A DNA stretch of 64,000 bases from Chitinophaga silvisoli (GTDB lineage: Bacteria; Bacteroidota; Bacteroidia; Chitinophagales; Chitinophagaceae). The stretch spans positions 248,001 to 312,000 of the forward strand of contig NZ_QTJV01000002.1 of NCBI RefSeq assembly GCF_003412465.1, given 5' to 3'. Position numbers and translations under genes: made by a program. The notes beneath the pieces are model-generated. The model made no database searches. It was given only the letters and a program-made list of their open reading frames with translations, and had not been told where the DNA came from. Positions 24,560-33,522 of this stretch are shown in pieces (within the stretch, counting starts at the first letter, position 1; every line of letters starts with the position of its first letter).

Positions 24560-25477
24560 ATGGCCGGAAAACGCATTTTTACCTTTAACACGATCTCTGA
24601 ATTTCATGAGTTCAGGGGCTTCCCTAAACCGGAGCACCCGCTGATCAGTGTCATTGATGTCGCACCTATCAAAGACATCACTATGGAAGAGCCAGTTAAC
24701 ATTGTTTTCAATTTTTACCTGATCAGTATGAAAAAAGGATACAATGTAAAAATGAAATATGGACAGCAGGAGTATGATTTTAATGAAGGTGTGATGAGCT
24801 TTATGGCTCCCGGACAGGTATTTAGTATCGAGCCACTGGCAAAAGAAATCAATCAATCGGGATGGGTATTACTGATCCATCCCGATTTCTTATGGAATAC
24901 TTTACTGGCAAAAAAGATCAGGCAATACCAGTATTTTGATTATTCTGTGAATGAAGCATTGTTCCTTTCTGAGAAAGAAGAACTGACTGTGTCCGCGATT
25001 GTTGAAAACATTAAGAGAGAGTATCATACCAATATAGATCAGTTCAGCCAGGAAATTATTATTGCCCAGCTGGAGTCTTTACTGGCTTATGCAGAGCGGT
25101 TCTATCAGCGACAGTTTATTACAAGGAAAATCAGCAATCACAGGATCCTGGAAAAACTGGAAGTGCTGCTCACTGATTACTTTAATAGCGATGAATTGCT
25201 GCAAAAAGGCTTGCCCAGTGTGAAATACATTTCAACCCAGCTGAATGTATCGGCGAATTACCTGAGCAATTTATTGAAGGTGTTAACAGGCAAGAGCACC
25301 CAGCAACATATCCAGGATAAAGTGATTGAGAAAGCCAAGGAACAACTGTCTACCACAGCGCTTTCCGTCAGCGAAATTGCCTATGGATTAGGATTTGATT
25401 ATCCACAGTCATTTAGTAAATTGTTTAAGGCGAAGACGCAATTGTCGCCTTTGGAATTCCGACAATCATTTAATTAG
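24560..25477 (+). CDS. AraC family transcriptional regulator (paralogue B)
   Basis: 305 residues, colinear with the AraC protein at 21083-21985: shared HPLISxxD near the start, KYGQxxYDF, SVNEALxLSExE, QFITRK, and the second HTH EIAYGLGFDYPQSFSKLFK. Cupin-like sensor domain to ~190 and AraC DNA-binding domain ~210-305. The stop codon is separated by one base from the Crp/Fnr start, so the two regulators are translationally coupled. Confidence 0.92.
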   Translation: MAGKRIFTFNTISEFHEFRGFPKPEHPLISVIDVAPIKDITMEEPVNIVFNFYLISMKKGYNVKMKYGQQEYDFNEGVMSFMAPGQVFSIEPLAKEINQSGWVLLIHPDFLWNTLLAKKIRQYQYFDYSVNEALFLSEKEELTVSAIVENIKREYHTNIDQFSQEIIIAQLESLLAYAERFYQRQFITRKISNHRILEKLEVLLTDYFNSDELLQKGLPSVKYISTQLNVSANYLSNLLKVLTGKSTQQHIQDKVIEKAKEQLSTTALSVSEIAYGLGFDYPQSFSKLFKAKTQLSPLEFRQSFN

Positions 25478-25478
25478 T

Positions 25479-26042
25479 ATGGCAGATTTTCTTCAATTTT
25501 GTAAGCAGTTTTCCCCATTGGAGGATGCCGTTTTGTGGGAATTGGCACAACAGACGGTCACTAAGCTATACAGTAAGGGAGCATTTCTGTTGCATAGTGG
25601 GGAGACCTGTAAGTATCTTTATTTTGTAAATGAAGGGCTGATTAAGTCCTATTCAGAGAAAGATGATAAAGAATTTATCATGAGGTTCTTTTCTGAAAAT
25701 TTGCTTTTTTCAGTATTTGATAGTTATATTAATCAAACTCCGTCTAAGTTTAACCTGGTAGCGCTGGAAGATACAAAGGTTACACTTGTTCGTTATGAGA
25801 CGATGGCGGCGCTCTGTAAACAGCATCATGCAATGGAGACGTTTTATCGTAAGCTGGTGAGTATTGCGGCTACGAAGATGATGAAAAGGATAAGTGAGAT
25901 GCTGGAGGAGAATGCTGCGGATCGGTATCGCCTGTTTGTGGAGGAGCATAATGCGATTCATCAACGGATCAGCCTGGGGGATATGGCGAAGTACCTGGGA
26001 ATCACACAGCAGTCGCTGAGCAGAATAAGGACCATCAGGTAA
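25479..26042 (+). CDS. Crp/Fnr family transcriptional regulator, coupled to AraC
   Basis: Start ATG 25479 (MADFLQFCKQFSPLED), one base after the AraC stop, gives 187 residues. A longer frame reaches back inside the AraC gene but has no family support. The cyclic-nucleotide-binding fold includes KGAFLLHSGETCKYLYFVNEG, and the C-terminal winged helix is SLGDMAKYLGITQQSLSRIR. No FeS cysteine set. It precedes the YceI gene, whose promoter region carries a Crp-like palindrome. Confidence 0.88.
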   Translation: MADFLQFCKQFSPLEDAVLWELAQQTVTKLYSKGAFLLHSGETCKYLYFVNEGLIKSYSEKDDKEFIMRFFSENLLFSVFDSYINQTPSKFNLVALEDTKVTLVRYETMAALCKQHHAMETFYRKLVSIAATKMMKRISEMLEENAADRYRLFVEEHNAIHQRISLGDMAKYLGITQQSLSRIRTIR

Positions 26043-26111
26043 TTAATACCTAATGAACACTGATACTTCCCTACCTGGATCCGGACCACCAACTAAATTT
26101 TCCAATTCTTA

Positions 26112-26127
26112 TTTACCCTATGGTAAA
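26112..26127. promoter_or_regulatory. TTTACC-N4-GGTAAA palindrome upstream of the YceI gene
   Basis: Six-base perfect arms with a four-base spacer, the geometry of Crp/Fnr operators. It lies 22 bases upstream of a -7-like element and directly after a Crp/Fnr gene. Confidence 0.45.
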
Positions 26128-26148
26128 ATATTACTTCCCCTGCCAGTC

Positions 26149-26156
26149 TAGCTTTG
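26149..26156 (+). promoter_or_regulatory. -7 element of the YceI promoter
   Basis: TAGCTTTG is a perfect TAnnTTTG match 16 bases before ATG 26172. No clear -33 TTG is present, consistent with an activator-dependent promoter. Confidence 0.45.
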
Positions 26157-26171
26157 TTAAAAAAACAAGCT

Positions 26172-26678
26172 ATGACACAATGGAACATTGACCCAGGGCA
26201 TTCCCAAATCGGTTTTAAAGTAAAACACCTCGGTATTGCCAATGTATCGGGATATTTTAGAAAATTCAGCGGTACTGTACTAACTGACAATGACCAGTTT
26301 GACAACGCTACTGTCAGCTTCACACTGGAAGTAGCCAGCATAGATACCAATAATACTGAGCGTGACGGCCATCTTAGTTCTCCTGTCTTCTTTGACGCAG
26401 CGCAATTTCCAACTATTAGTTTTAACGGAGTATTAAACAATGAGACTTTAAAAGGGGAATTGACAATTTTAAACAATACCCGGCCTGTGAGTTTGCAGGT
26501 AGAACATACAGGTAGTGGAGTCGGTCGGTTCAATGACCATAGAGCAGGGTTTGAAATTAGCGGGAAAATCAACAGGAAAGACTTTGGATTAAGTTTCCAT
26601 TTATTAAATGAAGCAGGGAACCTGATTGTAGGTGATGAAGTAAAGTTATCAGGTGAAATCGAGCTGATCCGTGTTTAG
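26172..26678 (+). CDS. YceI family lipocalin-like protein
   Basis: 168 residues from ATG 26172; a TTG six codons earlier is less likely. It begins TQWNIDPGHSQIGFKVKHLG, the YceI signature, and continues with GYFRKFSG, VASIDTNNTERDGHLSSPVFFD and GKINRKDFGLSF, all standard. YceI proteins bind isoprenoid quinones or similar amphipathic molecules in a beta-barrel. No signal peptide is seen here, so this copy is probably cytosolic. Its own promoter and a Crp-like palindrome lie upstream. Confidence 0.93.
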   Translation: MTQWNIDPGHSQIGFKVKHLGIANVSGYFRKFSGTVLTDNDQFDNATVSFTLEVASIDTNNTERDGHLSSPVFFDAAQFPTISFNGVLNNETLKGELTILNNTRPVSLQVEHTGSGVGRFNDHRAGFEISGKINRKDFGLSFHLLNEAGNLIVGDEVKLSGEIELIRV

Positions 26679-26702
26679 CAAGATTTTTGTATATTCATTC
26701 CC

Positions 26703-27950
26703 ATGAAATATACAATCCGTCTCATTTGTTTGCTCATGACCATCAACTGTGCTGGTCAGACGAATAACCCAAATTTCAATCAGATATATACACTTATCAT
26801 GCAGAAGGATTTTTTCCATGCAAAATCGCTGTATGATAGCAAACTGGCAACGCTTTCCGGGGCGCAACAAAACTACTTAGCCGCTCTACTCGATAACGCA
26901 TTTAACAAAGTCTCCCTTTCGGCACAGCGCATTGCCAACCTGAAGGGAGATTTCTCTGATAGCCTGTGGTTCCAGCTATACAAAGTAAAAGAAGATAACG
27001 CTGTAAAAACTTACGACTACAAAGCCGCTAAAGCGACTGCGCAGACCATGTTGCAGCAATATAAATATCTGCTTTCCCCGGATGGGCAGGATGATCTGAA
27101 AAACAGTTTGCAGATGTGGACCGCCCTTGAACATACTGCTCCGCAACGTGTAGTTATCAACGGTACAAACAAATTAAAAATCAAAAAGGATAAAGCCGGG
27201 TTAAATAACCTGCTTGCTGTAGTAGACAAAGACAGTGCTGATTTCATTTTTGACACAGGCGCAAATATGTCTACCATTTCTCTTTCTACTGCCAAACGCC
27301 TGCACATGCAAATCATTCCTGCTGATGTGGAGGTAGGGGCTATTACGGGGGCTTCTGTAAAAGCACAATTAGGTGTATGTAAGCAATTTAAACTGGGAAA
27401 AATCGAGATCAATAATGCGGTCTTCCTGGTATTGGCTGATTCCGCCCTGGCATTTCCACAGATCAATTACAAGATAGAAGGCATTTTGGGTTACCCGGTG
27501 ATCAGCGCACTAAGGGAAGTACAGCTTACACAGGATGGCTACCTCATTGTGCCGGAGCAGGAAACTGCGATTCATAGTACACCTAATATGGCCATTGACA
27601 GGTTATCCCCACTCATTTTTATAGATGGGAAGCATTATACTTTCGATACAGGAGCAGATGAAACCTTCCTGTACAATAATTTTTTCGAGGCTTATAAGGA
27701 GGAAATTGCCGCCAATTATAAACCTGTTCACATCCGTTTTGGCGGTGCGGGTGGAAAAACTGAGCAGGAAGCTTATAAGATTAAACACCATTTCAACATC
27801 ATGGAGAAGGATGTAGTGCTGGATAGTGTGCCAGTACTCAAAGACAAAATCAGCAATGAGATGGTGTATGGGAACATAGGGCAGGATATTATCAGGCAAT
27901 TCAAAACTATGACTATCAATTTTGATAAGATGTTTATTAAATTCGACTAG
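26703..27950 (+). CDS. Secreted retropepsin-like aspartic protease with two DTGA motifs
   Basis: 415 residues. A signal sequence (YTIRLICLLMTINCAG) suggests export. After an ~150-residue helical region, FDTGANMSTIS with Asp184 and FDTGADETFLYN with Asp315 each match the retropepsin DTGA catalytic loop. Both follow hydrophobic strands and are followed by ILGYPVIS and IGQDII, the flap-side GxxIxx elements. Having both catalytic loops in one chain lets a single polypeptide form the active site, as in pepsin. Function unknown; it may trim periplasmic proteins. Stand-alone gene. Confidence 0.82.
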   Translation: MKYTIRLICLLMTINCAGQTNNPNFNQIYTLIMQKDFFHAKSLYDSKLATLSGAQQNYLAALLDNAFNKVSLSAQRIANLKGDFSDSLWFQLYKVKEDNAVKTYDYKAAKATAQTMLQQYKYLLSPDGQDDLKNSLQMWTALEHTAPQRVVINGTNKLKIKKDKAGLNNLLAVVDKDSADFIFDTGANMSTISLSTAKRLHMQIIPADVEVGAITGASVKAQLGVCKQFKLGKIEINNAVFLVLADSALAFPQINYKIEGILGYPVISALREVQLTQDGYLIVPEQETAIHSTPNMAIDRLSPLIFIDGKHYTFDTGADETFLYNNFFEAYKEEIAANYKPVHIRFGGAGGKTEQEAYKIKHHFNIMEKDVVLDSVPVLKDKISNEMVYGNIGQDIIRQFKTMTINFDKMFIKFD

Positions 27951-27972
27951 TTACCCAAACCCTGACATAGCT

Positions 27973-28077
27973 ATGAAAAACCAGATCCTCATCATCGTTG
28001 ATCTGGAGGCTACCTGCCGGAGAAAAACCTGCCCAAAGGCCATTTTTGAAATTGGTTCTTGCCTGCTTAACATTTAA
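27973..28077 (+). pseudogene. Truncated 3'-5' exonuclease (DEDDh) fragment
   Basis: An ATG at 27973 opens a 34-codon frame starting MKNQILIIVDLEATC, the ExoI motif of KapD-like 3'-5' exonucleases (D-x-E). It then jumps to AIFEIGSCLLNI, the family's EIIEIG(A)CLL strand, and stops at 28075-28077. The spacing between the two motifs is shortened and everything downstream is lost. A frameshifted LLKPQMSTIN further on resembles the next family strand. It is a decayed gene. Confidence 0.6.
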
Positions 28078-28299
28078 AAGGCACCTTTTCGAACAGCAGC
28101 AGCATGCTCCTAAAACCGCAAATGTCTACAATCAATGTCGAATCCCTTCCAGGTTTAAAAAACCGGACAGGCCTGTTAATATAAAAAATACTTAAAATGC
28201 CCGGCATGTCATTAGACGGTTCCCATCATAGAAGTATGGACGCCCCAAAGAACATTGCGAAAATTTTGTACTGGTGCCCGCAGTGAGTATTTTCGCACA

Positions 28300-28749
28300 A
28301 TGTATTCCAAACAGGAAGTTTCCAAACTGAAAGAAAATTTCTGGACCGCCTTCGGTAAGTATATGAAGCCTGTACTCTCGGCTGACGGAGAGCCTATTAG
28401 CTGGCTGAACTATAAAACAGGTATTCCGGGTGTATTTTTTAAAATGGATGCTGATAGCCGGCATGCCAGCATCGCTATTGTCATCACCCAATCTGATCCC
28501 CGGTTCTATGCGCAGTTTGTGGATAACAAAGCTTTCCTGGAAACAACCCTTGGGGAAAATTGGAATTGGCAAGCCAATACCGAAGATGAATATGGTAAAA
28601 CGATGAGTACTATCAGTACCCGGCTGGAAGGTGTAAATGTGCTGAGTAGTGAGGACTGGCCCGAGATAATCTCATTTTTCAAACCCCGCATTATTGCCCT
28701 GGATGAATTCTGGAGCATGGCGAAATACGGTTTTGAAGGACTCTTATAG
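28300..28749 (+). CDS. DUF4268 family protein
   Basis: 149 residues from ATG 28300 (MYSKQEVSKLKENFWTAFGK), which is the conserved start of the family; an upstream in-frame start adds 15 unconserved residues. Mixed alpha/beta, no signal peptide. WLNYKTGI, SIAIVITQSD and ALDEFWSMAKYGFE are typical. The fold resembles nuclease-associated DUF4268 domains but no catalytic motif is present in this short, stand-alone version. Function unknown. Confidence 0.8.
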   Translation: MYSKQEVSKLKENFWTAFGKYMKPVLSADGEPISWLNYKTGIPGVFFKMDADSRHASIAIVITQSDPRFYAQFVDNKAFLETTLGENWNWQANTEDEYGKTMSTISTRLEGVNVLSSEDWPEIISFFKPRIIALDEFWSMAKYGFEGLL

Positions 28750-28797
28750 ACTCTTATAAATAGCTTTAACCCCTTTTATAAATAATTGTTAAAACCA

Positions 28798-28815
28798 GTT
28801 ATATGAATATATAAC
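28798..28815. promoter_or_regulatory. GTTATAT-GAAT-ATATAAC palindrome
   Basis: Seven-base perfect arms around four bases, 14 bases upstream of a perfect -7-like TACTTTTG (28829-28836) that precedes the outer-membrane receptor gene. Candidate operator. Confidence 0.4.
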
Positions 28816-28897
28816 TAAAAAATTAGTTTACTTTTGATTTGATAACCTAGAGGGACAAGTGTCGACGGATTTTAACCCATGCATCAAAAATTTACTG

Positions 28898-31690
28898 ATG
28901 AAAGCAGGACCTATACTCCTCTTTTTTTGTTTGTGCTCAAGTTACCTATATGCCCAGCAGCCTTATGCCGTAAAAGGAAGTTTGACTGATTCAGCTGCCG
29001 GAATAAAGATTACTGATGCCACGATCAGCGTACTCAGAGCAAAGGATTCCACCCTTTGTAAGTTCATCTGGAATAATTCCAGCCACAATTTTTCTGTGCC
29101 ACTCAAAGAAGCTGGCCACTTTATCCTGCTTGTATCCTACCCGGGATATGCAGATTACACCGCCGAATTTAGCCTGGATTCCACAAAGCCAGTCTATGAT
29201 TTCCAGGGCATCAATATGCTCCTGAAGTCGCGACTATTGACTGAAGTATTGATCCAGGGCAAGAAAGCGGAAATGAAAATCAAAGGCGATACTACCGAGT
29301 ATGATGCCACGGCTTTCCATGTAGAGCCCAATGCAAAAGTTGAAGACCTGCTCAGGCAGTTTCCCGGCATTGAAGTCGATAAAGACGGCAAGATCACCGC
29401 CCAGGGCAAAACTGTGAATAAGGTGCTCGTAGATGGTGAAGAATTCTTCGGTGATGACCCGACTCTGGTGACTAAAAACATCCGGGCCGACATGGTAGAC
29501 AAGGTACAGCTCTACGACCGCACCAGCGACCAGGCCAATTTCACAGGTATTGACGATGGGAAGAAAGAAAAGACCCTCAACATCAAACTCAAGGAAGACA
29601 AGAAGAATGGCTACTTCGGCAAGGTCGATGCCGCCGGCGGTACTGATAATTTTTACACCGGCAAGGTCATGTTCAATGCCTTCAAAGGCAAGGAAAGGTT
29701 CTCTGCTTTCGGCATTCTTGACAACACCGGCCACTTTGGGATGGACTGGGGCGAAAGCAGTAAGTACGGCATGAGTAACTATAACTTTAACTTTGGCGAC
29801 GATGGTAGCATCCGCATCACCGGCGAAAGCAATGATGAACTGGAAAGTTACAATGGTGAATATTATGGCGAAGGCGTACCTACTGCACGAAACGGCGGTT
29901 TGCACTACGACAATAAATTCAACAATGATAAAGCCACCGTCAACGTCAATTATAGAATAGGCTCGCTGGCCGTAGATGGTACCAAAAATGTACTGACACA
30001 AAACACACTGCCCTCCTCTTTTATTAATACCAACTCAAATCAAAAATTCCATAACTACCTCTTCCGGCAAAAAGGGAATGGTCGATTTGAGTTTAAACTG
30101 GATACCACCAGCACTCTTATCGTAAATGCGGCAGGTGGCACCCGGAACAGTTCTGTGGATAACGAGTATACGACTACTAACCTGCGCCAGGATAGTACCT
30201 TGCTCAATACCAACAACAGGGCCATTCATTCTAAAACAGATGAAACAACCTTCAATGCAGGTGTCTTATATAATAAGCAATTGAAAAAGAAAGGCCGGAA
30301 AGTTTCCATGGGCATCAGTGAAAGTCACTCCCGTACTACGGGCAATGAGTTGCTGAAGTCTGATATCAATTATTACAATAACAAAGAAGTACTGGATAGC
30401 AGTGTGATCAATGATCAGAACAGGGTACAGCACAGTGATAACAATACCCTGACTGCCAATGCGACCTTCAATGAACCACTGTCAGACAAAGTACAAATTG
30501 CTTTCTCTTACGACTTCGTAATGACCAATGCCAACAGCAATCTGAACACTTACAAAAAGTCAGCCGAGGATAAGTATGATATGCTGGATAGCCTGTACAG
30601 CAACGATTTTAAGATTGACAACATCTCTCATCAGGGTGGTGCCATGTTCCTGTACAAGGCGGCTAAATTCCGCTTCAGTGGGGGCACTAAAGTATCTAAC
30701 GTCGCATTTGAACAACTGAACCGTTTTGATAACAGTACCTTTAAGCGGAACTTTGTCAACTGGAATCCACAGGTCTACCTTACATATACATTCAGTCAGT
30801 CAAAATCCATGACCCTCAGCGCTACCCGGAAAACGCAGTTGCCTACTGTAACGCAATTGCAACCTGTGAGGATCAACACTGATCCCCTGAATGTACGTTT
30901 GGGTAATCCGGATCTGAATCCGTCCTATAGTGAAGATATTTACTGGAATTACAATTCCTTTAAGGCCATTACGCAGCAATATACTTACGTGAATGCGAAC
31001 TTCTCTATTAAACACAATGCAATTGTATCGAATGTAACGACAGATTCGGCCGGTGCCAGCACCTATCAATATGCGAATATTAATAAGGATGGCTTCAGTG
31101 GCGGCATCTGGGCAATGCATGATTTCAAGATCAAATGGTGGGATATGCACGTTGCCACTATGTTCTCTGCTAATACAAACGTGTCTTACAACATGGTGAA
31201 TAGTATTCTGAATAAGTCTACTTCCTATAATATTGCACCAGAGTTCACACTCAGGAAAAATGCAGAAAAGAAATTATCCCTGGAACTGAGTGTTACGCCG
31301 AATTATACCATCCAGAAGTCCTCCCTCTTGCCTTCTCTGAACAGCAATGGTCTGGGGCTGAATGCGGGAGCAGATTTCCGGGTGTTCCTGCCATCAAATT
31401 TCGAGTTCTACTCCAGGACGATGTTCACCTATACACCCAAGACAAAATCGTTCAATACAGATCTGAAGAGAACGATCTGGAACCTGGAAGTAAGCAGAAA
31501 GTTCCTGAAGGAGAAACAACTGAGGGTAACGGCATCTGTCAATGACCTGCTGAACCAGAATTCCGGCTTCAACAGAAATGTATCAGGTAGTCAGATTACA
31601 CAGAATACCTATACTACTATCAGAAGATATTTCATGTTCACCATCACCTGGGACTTCAACAAGATGGGTGGTGCAAAACCTAAATCATGA
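28898..31690 (+). CDS. TonB-dependent-receptor-like outer-membrane beta-barrel protein
   Basis: 930 residues from ATG 28898 (MKAGPILLFFCLC...YAQQP, a good signal peptide); a GTG at 28859 adds 13 residues. Residues ~20-110 form a carboxypeptidase-regulatory-like domain. A plug domain follows (ATAFHVEPNAKVEDLLRQFPG, GKTVNKVLVDGEEFFGDDP). The remaining ~700 residues form an outer-membrane barrel of the PF14905 type, ending with strand YFMFTITWDFN. No TonB box is obvious. The gene overlaps the GLPGLI gene by four bases (ATGA), a pairing seen widely in Bacteroidota, so the two probably work together, perhaps in peptide or metal uptake. Confidence 0.9.
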   Translation: MKAGPILLFFCLCSSYLYAQQPYAVKGSLTDSAAGIKITDATISVLRAKDSTLCKFIWNNSSHNFSVPLKEAGHFILLVSYPGYADYTAEFSLDSTKPVYDFQGINMLLKSRLLTEVLIQGKKAEMKIKGDTTEYDATAFHVEPNAKVEDLLRQFPGIEVDKDGKITAQGKTVNKVLVDGEEFFGDDPTLVTKNIRADMVDKVQLYDRTSDQANFTGIDDGKKEKTLNIKLKEDKKNGYFGKVDAAGGTDNFYTGKVMFNAFKGKERFSAFGILDNTGHFGMDWGESSKYGMSNYNFNFGDDGSIRITGESNDELESYNGEYYGEGVPTARNGGLHYDNKFNNDKATVNVNYRIGSLAVDGTKNVLTQNTLPSSFINTNSNQKFHNYLFRQKGNGRFEFKLDTTSTLIVNAAGGTRNSSVDNEYTTTNLRQDSTLLNTNNRAIHSKTDETTFNAGVLYNKQLKKKGRKVSMGISESHSRTTGNELLKSDINYYNNKEVLDSSVINDQNRVQHSDNNTLTANATFNEPLSDKVQIAFSYDFVMTNANSNLNTYKKSAEDKYDMLDSLYSNDFKIDNISHQGGAMFLYKAAKFRFSGGTKVSNVAFEQLNRFDNSTFKRNFVNWNPQVYLTYTFSQSKSMTLSATRKTQLPTVTQLQPVRINTDPLNVRLGNPDLNPSYSEDIYWNYNSFKAITQQYTYVNANFSIKHNAIVSNVTTDSAGASTYQYANINKDGFSGGIWAMHDFKIKWWDMHVATMFSANTNVSYNMVNSILNKSTSYNIAPEFTLRKNAEKKLSLELSVTPNYTIQKSSLLPSLNSNGLGLNAGADFRVFLPSNFEFYSRTMFTYTPKTKSFNTDLKRTIWNLEVSRKFLKEKQLRVTASVNDLLNQNSGFNRNVSGSQITQNTYTTIRRYFMFTITWDFNKMGGAKPKS

Positions 31691-32448
31691 GAATGCTCTA
31701 TATCTTGATGGCTGTATGTCTGTTGGACGTACAGCCATTGACGGCACAACAGCGCTTTCCATCCAGCGGCACGATCACGTTTGAGAAAACGATCAATTTG
31801 CATGCGTATATTAACAAGCGCATTAAGGAAAGACAGGATGAAGGATTTTCCAAACAATTCCTGGAATCATACAAAAGCGCGAATCCTCAGTTCAAAAGGC
31901 TCAATTCAAAACTTAGTTTTTCCGGTAGCCGGACTTTGTTCACACCAGTGCCTGATTTGGTGACGCAGGATTTTATGTCAGATGCACCGGGAATCTACCA
32001 GGCGAATATTGTTTATACGGATTTAGCTACCGGTTTGTACACCTGTCAGAAACAGGTATACGGCGATAACCTGCTGATCAATGATACAGTAAGGGCTATT
32101 CAATGGAAGATCACCAGTGAGACCAGGGAAATAGCGGGATATCAGTGTAGGAGAGCGAATGCCATTATCATGGATTCAATTTATGTAGTAGCGTTTTATA
32201 CGGATCAGATTCATGTGTCAGGGGGTCCGGAATCCTTTACAGGCTTGCCGGGAATGATACTGGGGGTGGCGCTGCCGCATGACAATGCGACCTGGTTTGC
32301 AACGAGTGTGGATCTGACTACTGTGCCGCCCACGAGTATTGTAGCACCGAAAAAAGGGAAAGCGATGACAGCGGCTCAGATGAAGGCAAAGATTAAATCT
32401 GTTTGGGGAGATAATAGTTTTGGCACTATCTGGTGGCTTGAATTGTAG
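31687..32448 (+). CDS. GLPGLI family secreted protein
   Basis: 253 residues with a signal peptide (LYILMAVCLLDVQPLTAQQ). The eponymous motif appears as FTGLPGMILGVALP (~198-211), preceded by the family's KITSETREIAGYQCRRA block. Start ATG 31687 overlaps the receptor stop by four bases, showing translational coupling. Role unknown; the partnership with outer-membrane barrels of the PF14905 type is a recurring genomic link. Confidence 0.92.
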   Translation: MRMLYILMAVCLLDVQPLTAQQRFPSSGTITFEKTINLHAYINKRIKERQDEGFSKQFLESYKSANPQFKRLNSKLSFSGSRTLFTPVPDLVTQDFMSDAPGIYQANIVYTDLATGLYTCQKQVYGDNLLINDTVRAIQWKITSETREIAGYQCRRANAIIMDSIYVVAFYTDQIHVSGGPESFTGLPGMILGVALPHDNATWFATSVDLTTVPPTSIVAPKKGKAMTAAQMKAKIKSVWGDNSFGTIWWLEL

Positions 32449-32462
32449 TTAAACTTTGTAAA

Positions 32463-32493
32463 CGGAGGCCCACTTAAGTGGGCCTCCGCTTTT
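32463..32493. terminator. Strong terminator after the GLPGLI gene
   Basis: The 26-base palindrome at 32463-32488 (arms CGGAGGCCCACTT and AAGTGGGCCTCCG) is followed by CTTTTTA on the plus strand. Confidence 0.88.
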
Positions 32494-32497
32494 TATT

Positions 32498-32830
32498 GAA
32501 TCACCACCTGGGTTAGAGTACCACCGGCTTGCTTCTTCCAGTTTTTCCGCTGCCGGGCACCATAAAAGGTAGCATTGTCAATGGCATGCCTGATCAGGGT
32601 TATGAATTTTCTCAAAATAGGGGATGGCGGCCTGTAATTTTTGCTATTTAAAGGACTTCAGTCCGCTATAATAGTTAAATTCGAATAAATTTTCTGGTAA
32701 GGATCTTCTTTTAAACGCGCAATCTCCGCCAGTTTTTCACGATCGTATTTAGCCGTTTGGACAGTACTATAGACAGGTTGTTATCTCCGGCAAATGCCAG
32801 GAACAGGAGTAAAAGTAATGGCTTCATCAT
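32498..32830 (-). pseudogene. Decayed TPR-type secreted protein gene
   Basis: On the minus strand an ATG at 32830/32827 opens a signal peptide (MKPLLLLLFLAFAGD). A frameshift leads into VQTAKYDREKLAEIARLKED...YQKIYSN, and a second leads into a frame reading EFNYYSGLKSFK-stop-QKLQAAIPYFEKIHNPDQA-stop-...AAEKLEEASRWYSNP. These pieces resemble successive TPR helices (YYsGL.yfk, AIPYFEKI) typical of Bacteroidota TPR proteins. At least two frameshifts and two in-frame stops show the gene is dead. Confidence 0.6.
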
Positions 32831-32951
32831 TTGAGGGATTAAAATCATATAATGCTGTACGCAGTATTTTTATTACTTCCTGATTTTAACCGGGGTTAAA
32901 ATTTTCCTTCTCTCTTCTTTCGAGATTTGTATTACTAAAACAACAAACAAT

Positions 32952-33446
32952 ATGATCTCTTTATCCGTACTCGGAGCCATCCACACTATCATTGCGATTG
33001 TCGCAATCATTTTTGCAATTGCAGCATTTATTCAATCTGGCAAAATTCAGCCCGGCACCACTACAGGGAATTATTATTCTATTCTCACGGTCCTTGCCTG
33101 TCTCACGGCTTTCGGGCTTTCCAAGGCAGGTGGCTTTAATCCGGGGCATGCATTGTCAATCCTGATCCTGGTTTTCCTGGGAATTGCCTATTTACTCCGT
33201 CGCTCTTCAAAAGGATGGACTAAATACATCCAGAATTTCCTCATGACCACCACCTTATTATTGTCCCTGATTCCTGCGGTAAATGAAACACTGACCCGCA
33301 TTCCACTGGGACATCCGCTTGCTACTGACATCAGCTCTCCTGCTATTGCTAAAACACTCATGGCATTACTCGTATTGTATGTAGTTGCCCTGATCCTTCA
33401 ATCCGTATTCATCCGCAAAATGCAGACGGCTACCCACAGAGAGTAG
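32952..33446 (+). CDS. Small integral membrane protein, function unknown
   Basis: 164 residues with about five hydrophobic helices (~5-28, ~42-60, ~67-85, ~95-112, ~135-155) and short loops. No family recognised. ATG at 32952. A short hairpin overlaps the stop codon (ACGGCTAC...GTAGCCGT). Bounded by a decayed gene upstream and a LytS-type kinase downstream. Confidence 0.7.
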   Translation: MISLSVLGAIHTIIAIVAIIFAIAAFIQSGKIQPGTTTGNYYSILTVLACLTAFGLSKAGGFNPGHALSILILVFLGIAYLLRRSSKGWTKYIQNFLMTTTLLLSLIPAVNETLTRIPLGHPLATDISSPAIAKTLMALLVLYVVALILQSVFIRKMQTATHRE

Positions 33447-33522
33447 CCGTAATCAGGCATTAGAATGGCGTTCTTCTACCTTACTCTCAAAGGTGTCACT
33501 TCCTCCTTTCTTTAACTAATTT

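Noticed and set aside
29234..30001. 255-codon frame antisense to the outer-membrane barrel gene
   Set aside because: It lies wholly inside a well-supported gene, and the protein has no recognisable domain. Codon bias is that of the complement strand.
33426..33450. ACGGCTAC...GTAGCCGT hairpin at the end of the membrane-protein gene as a terminator
   Set aside because: It overlaps the stop codon and has no T-tract; reported only inside the gene entry.
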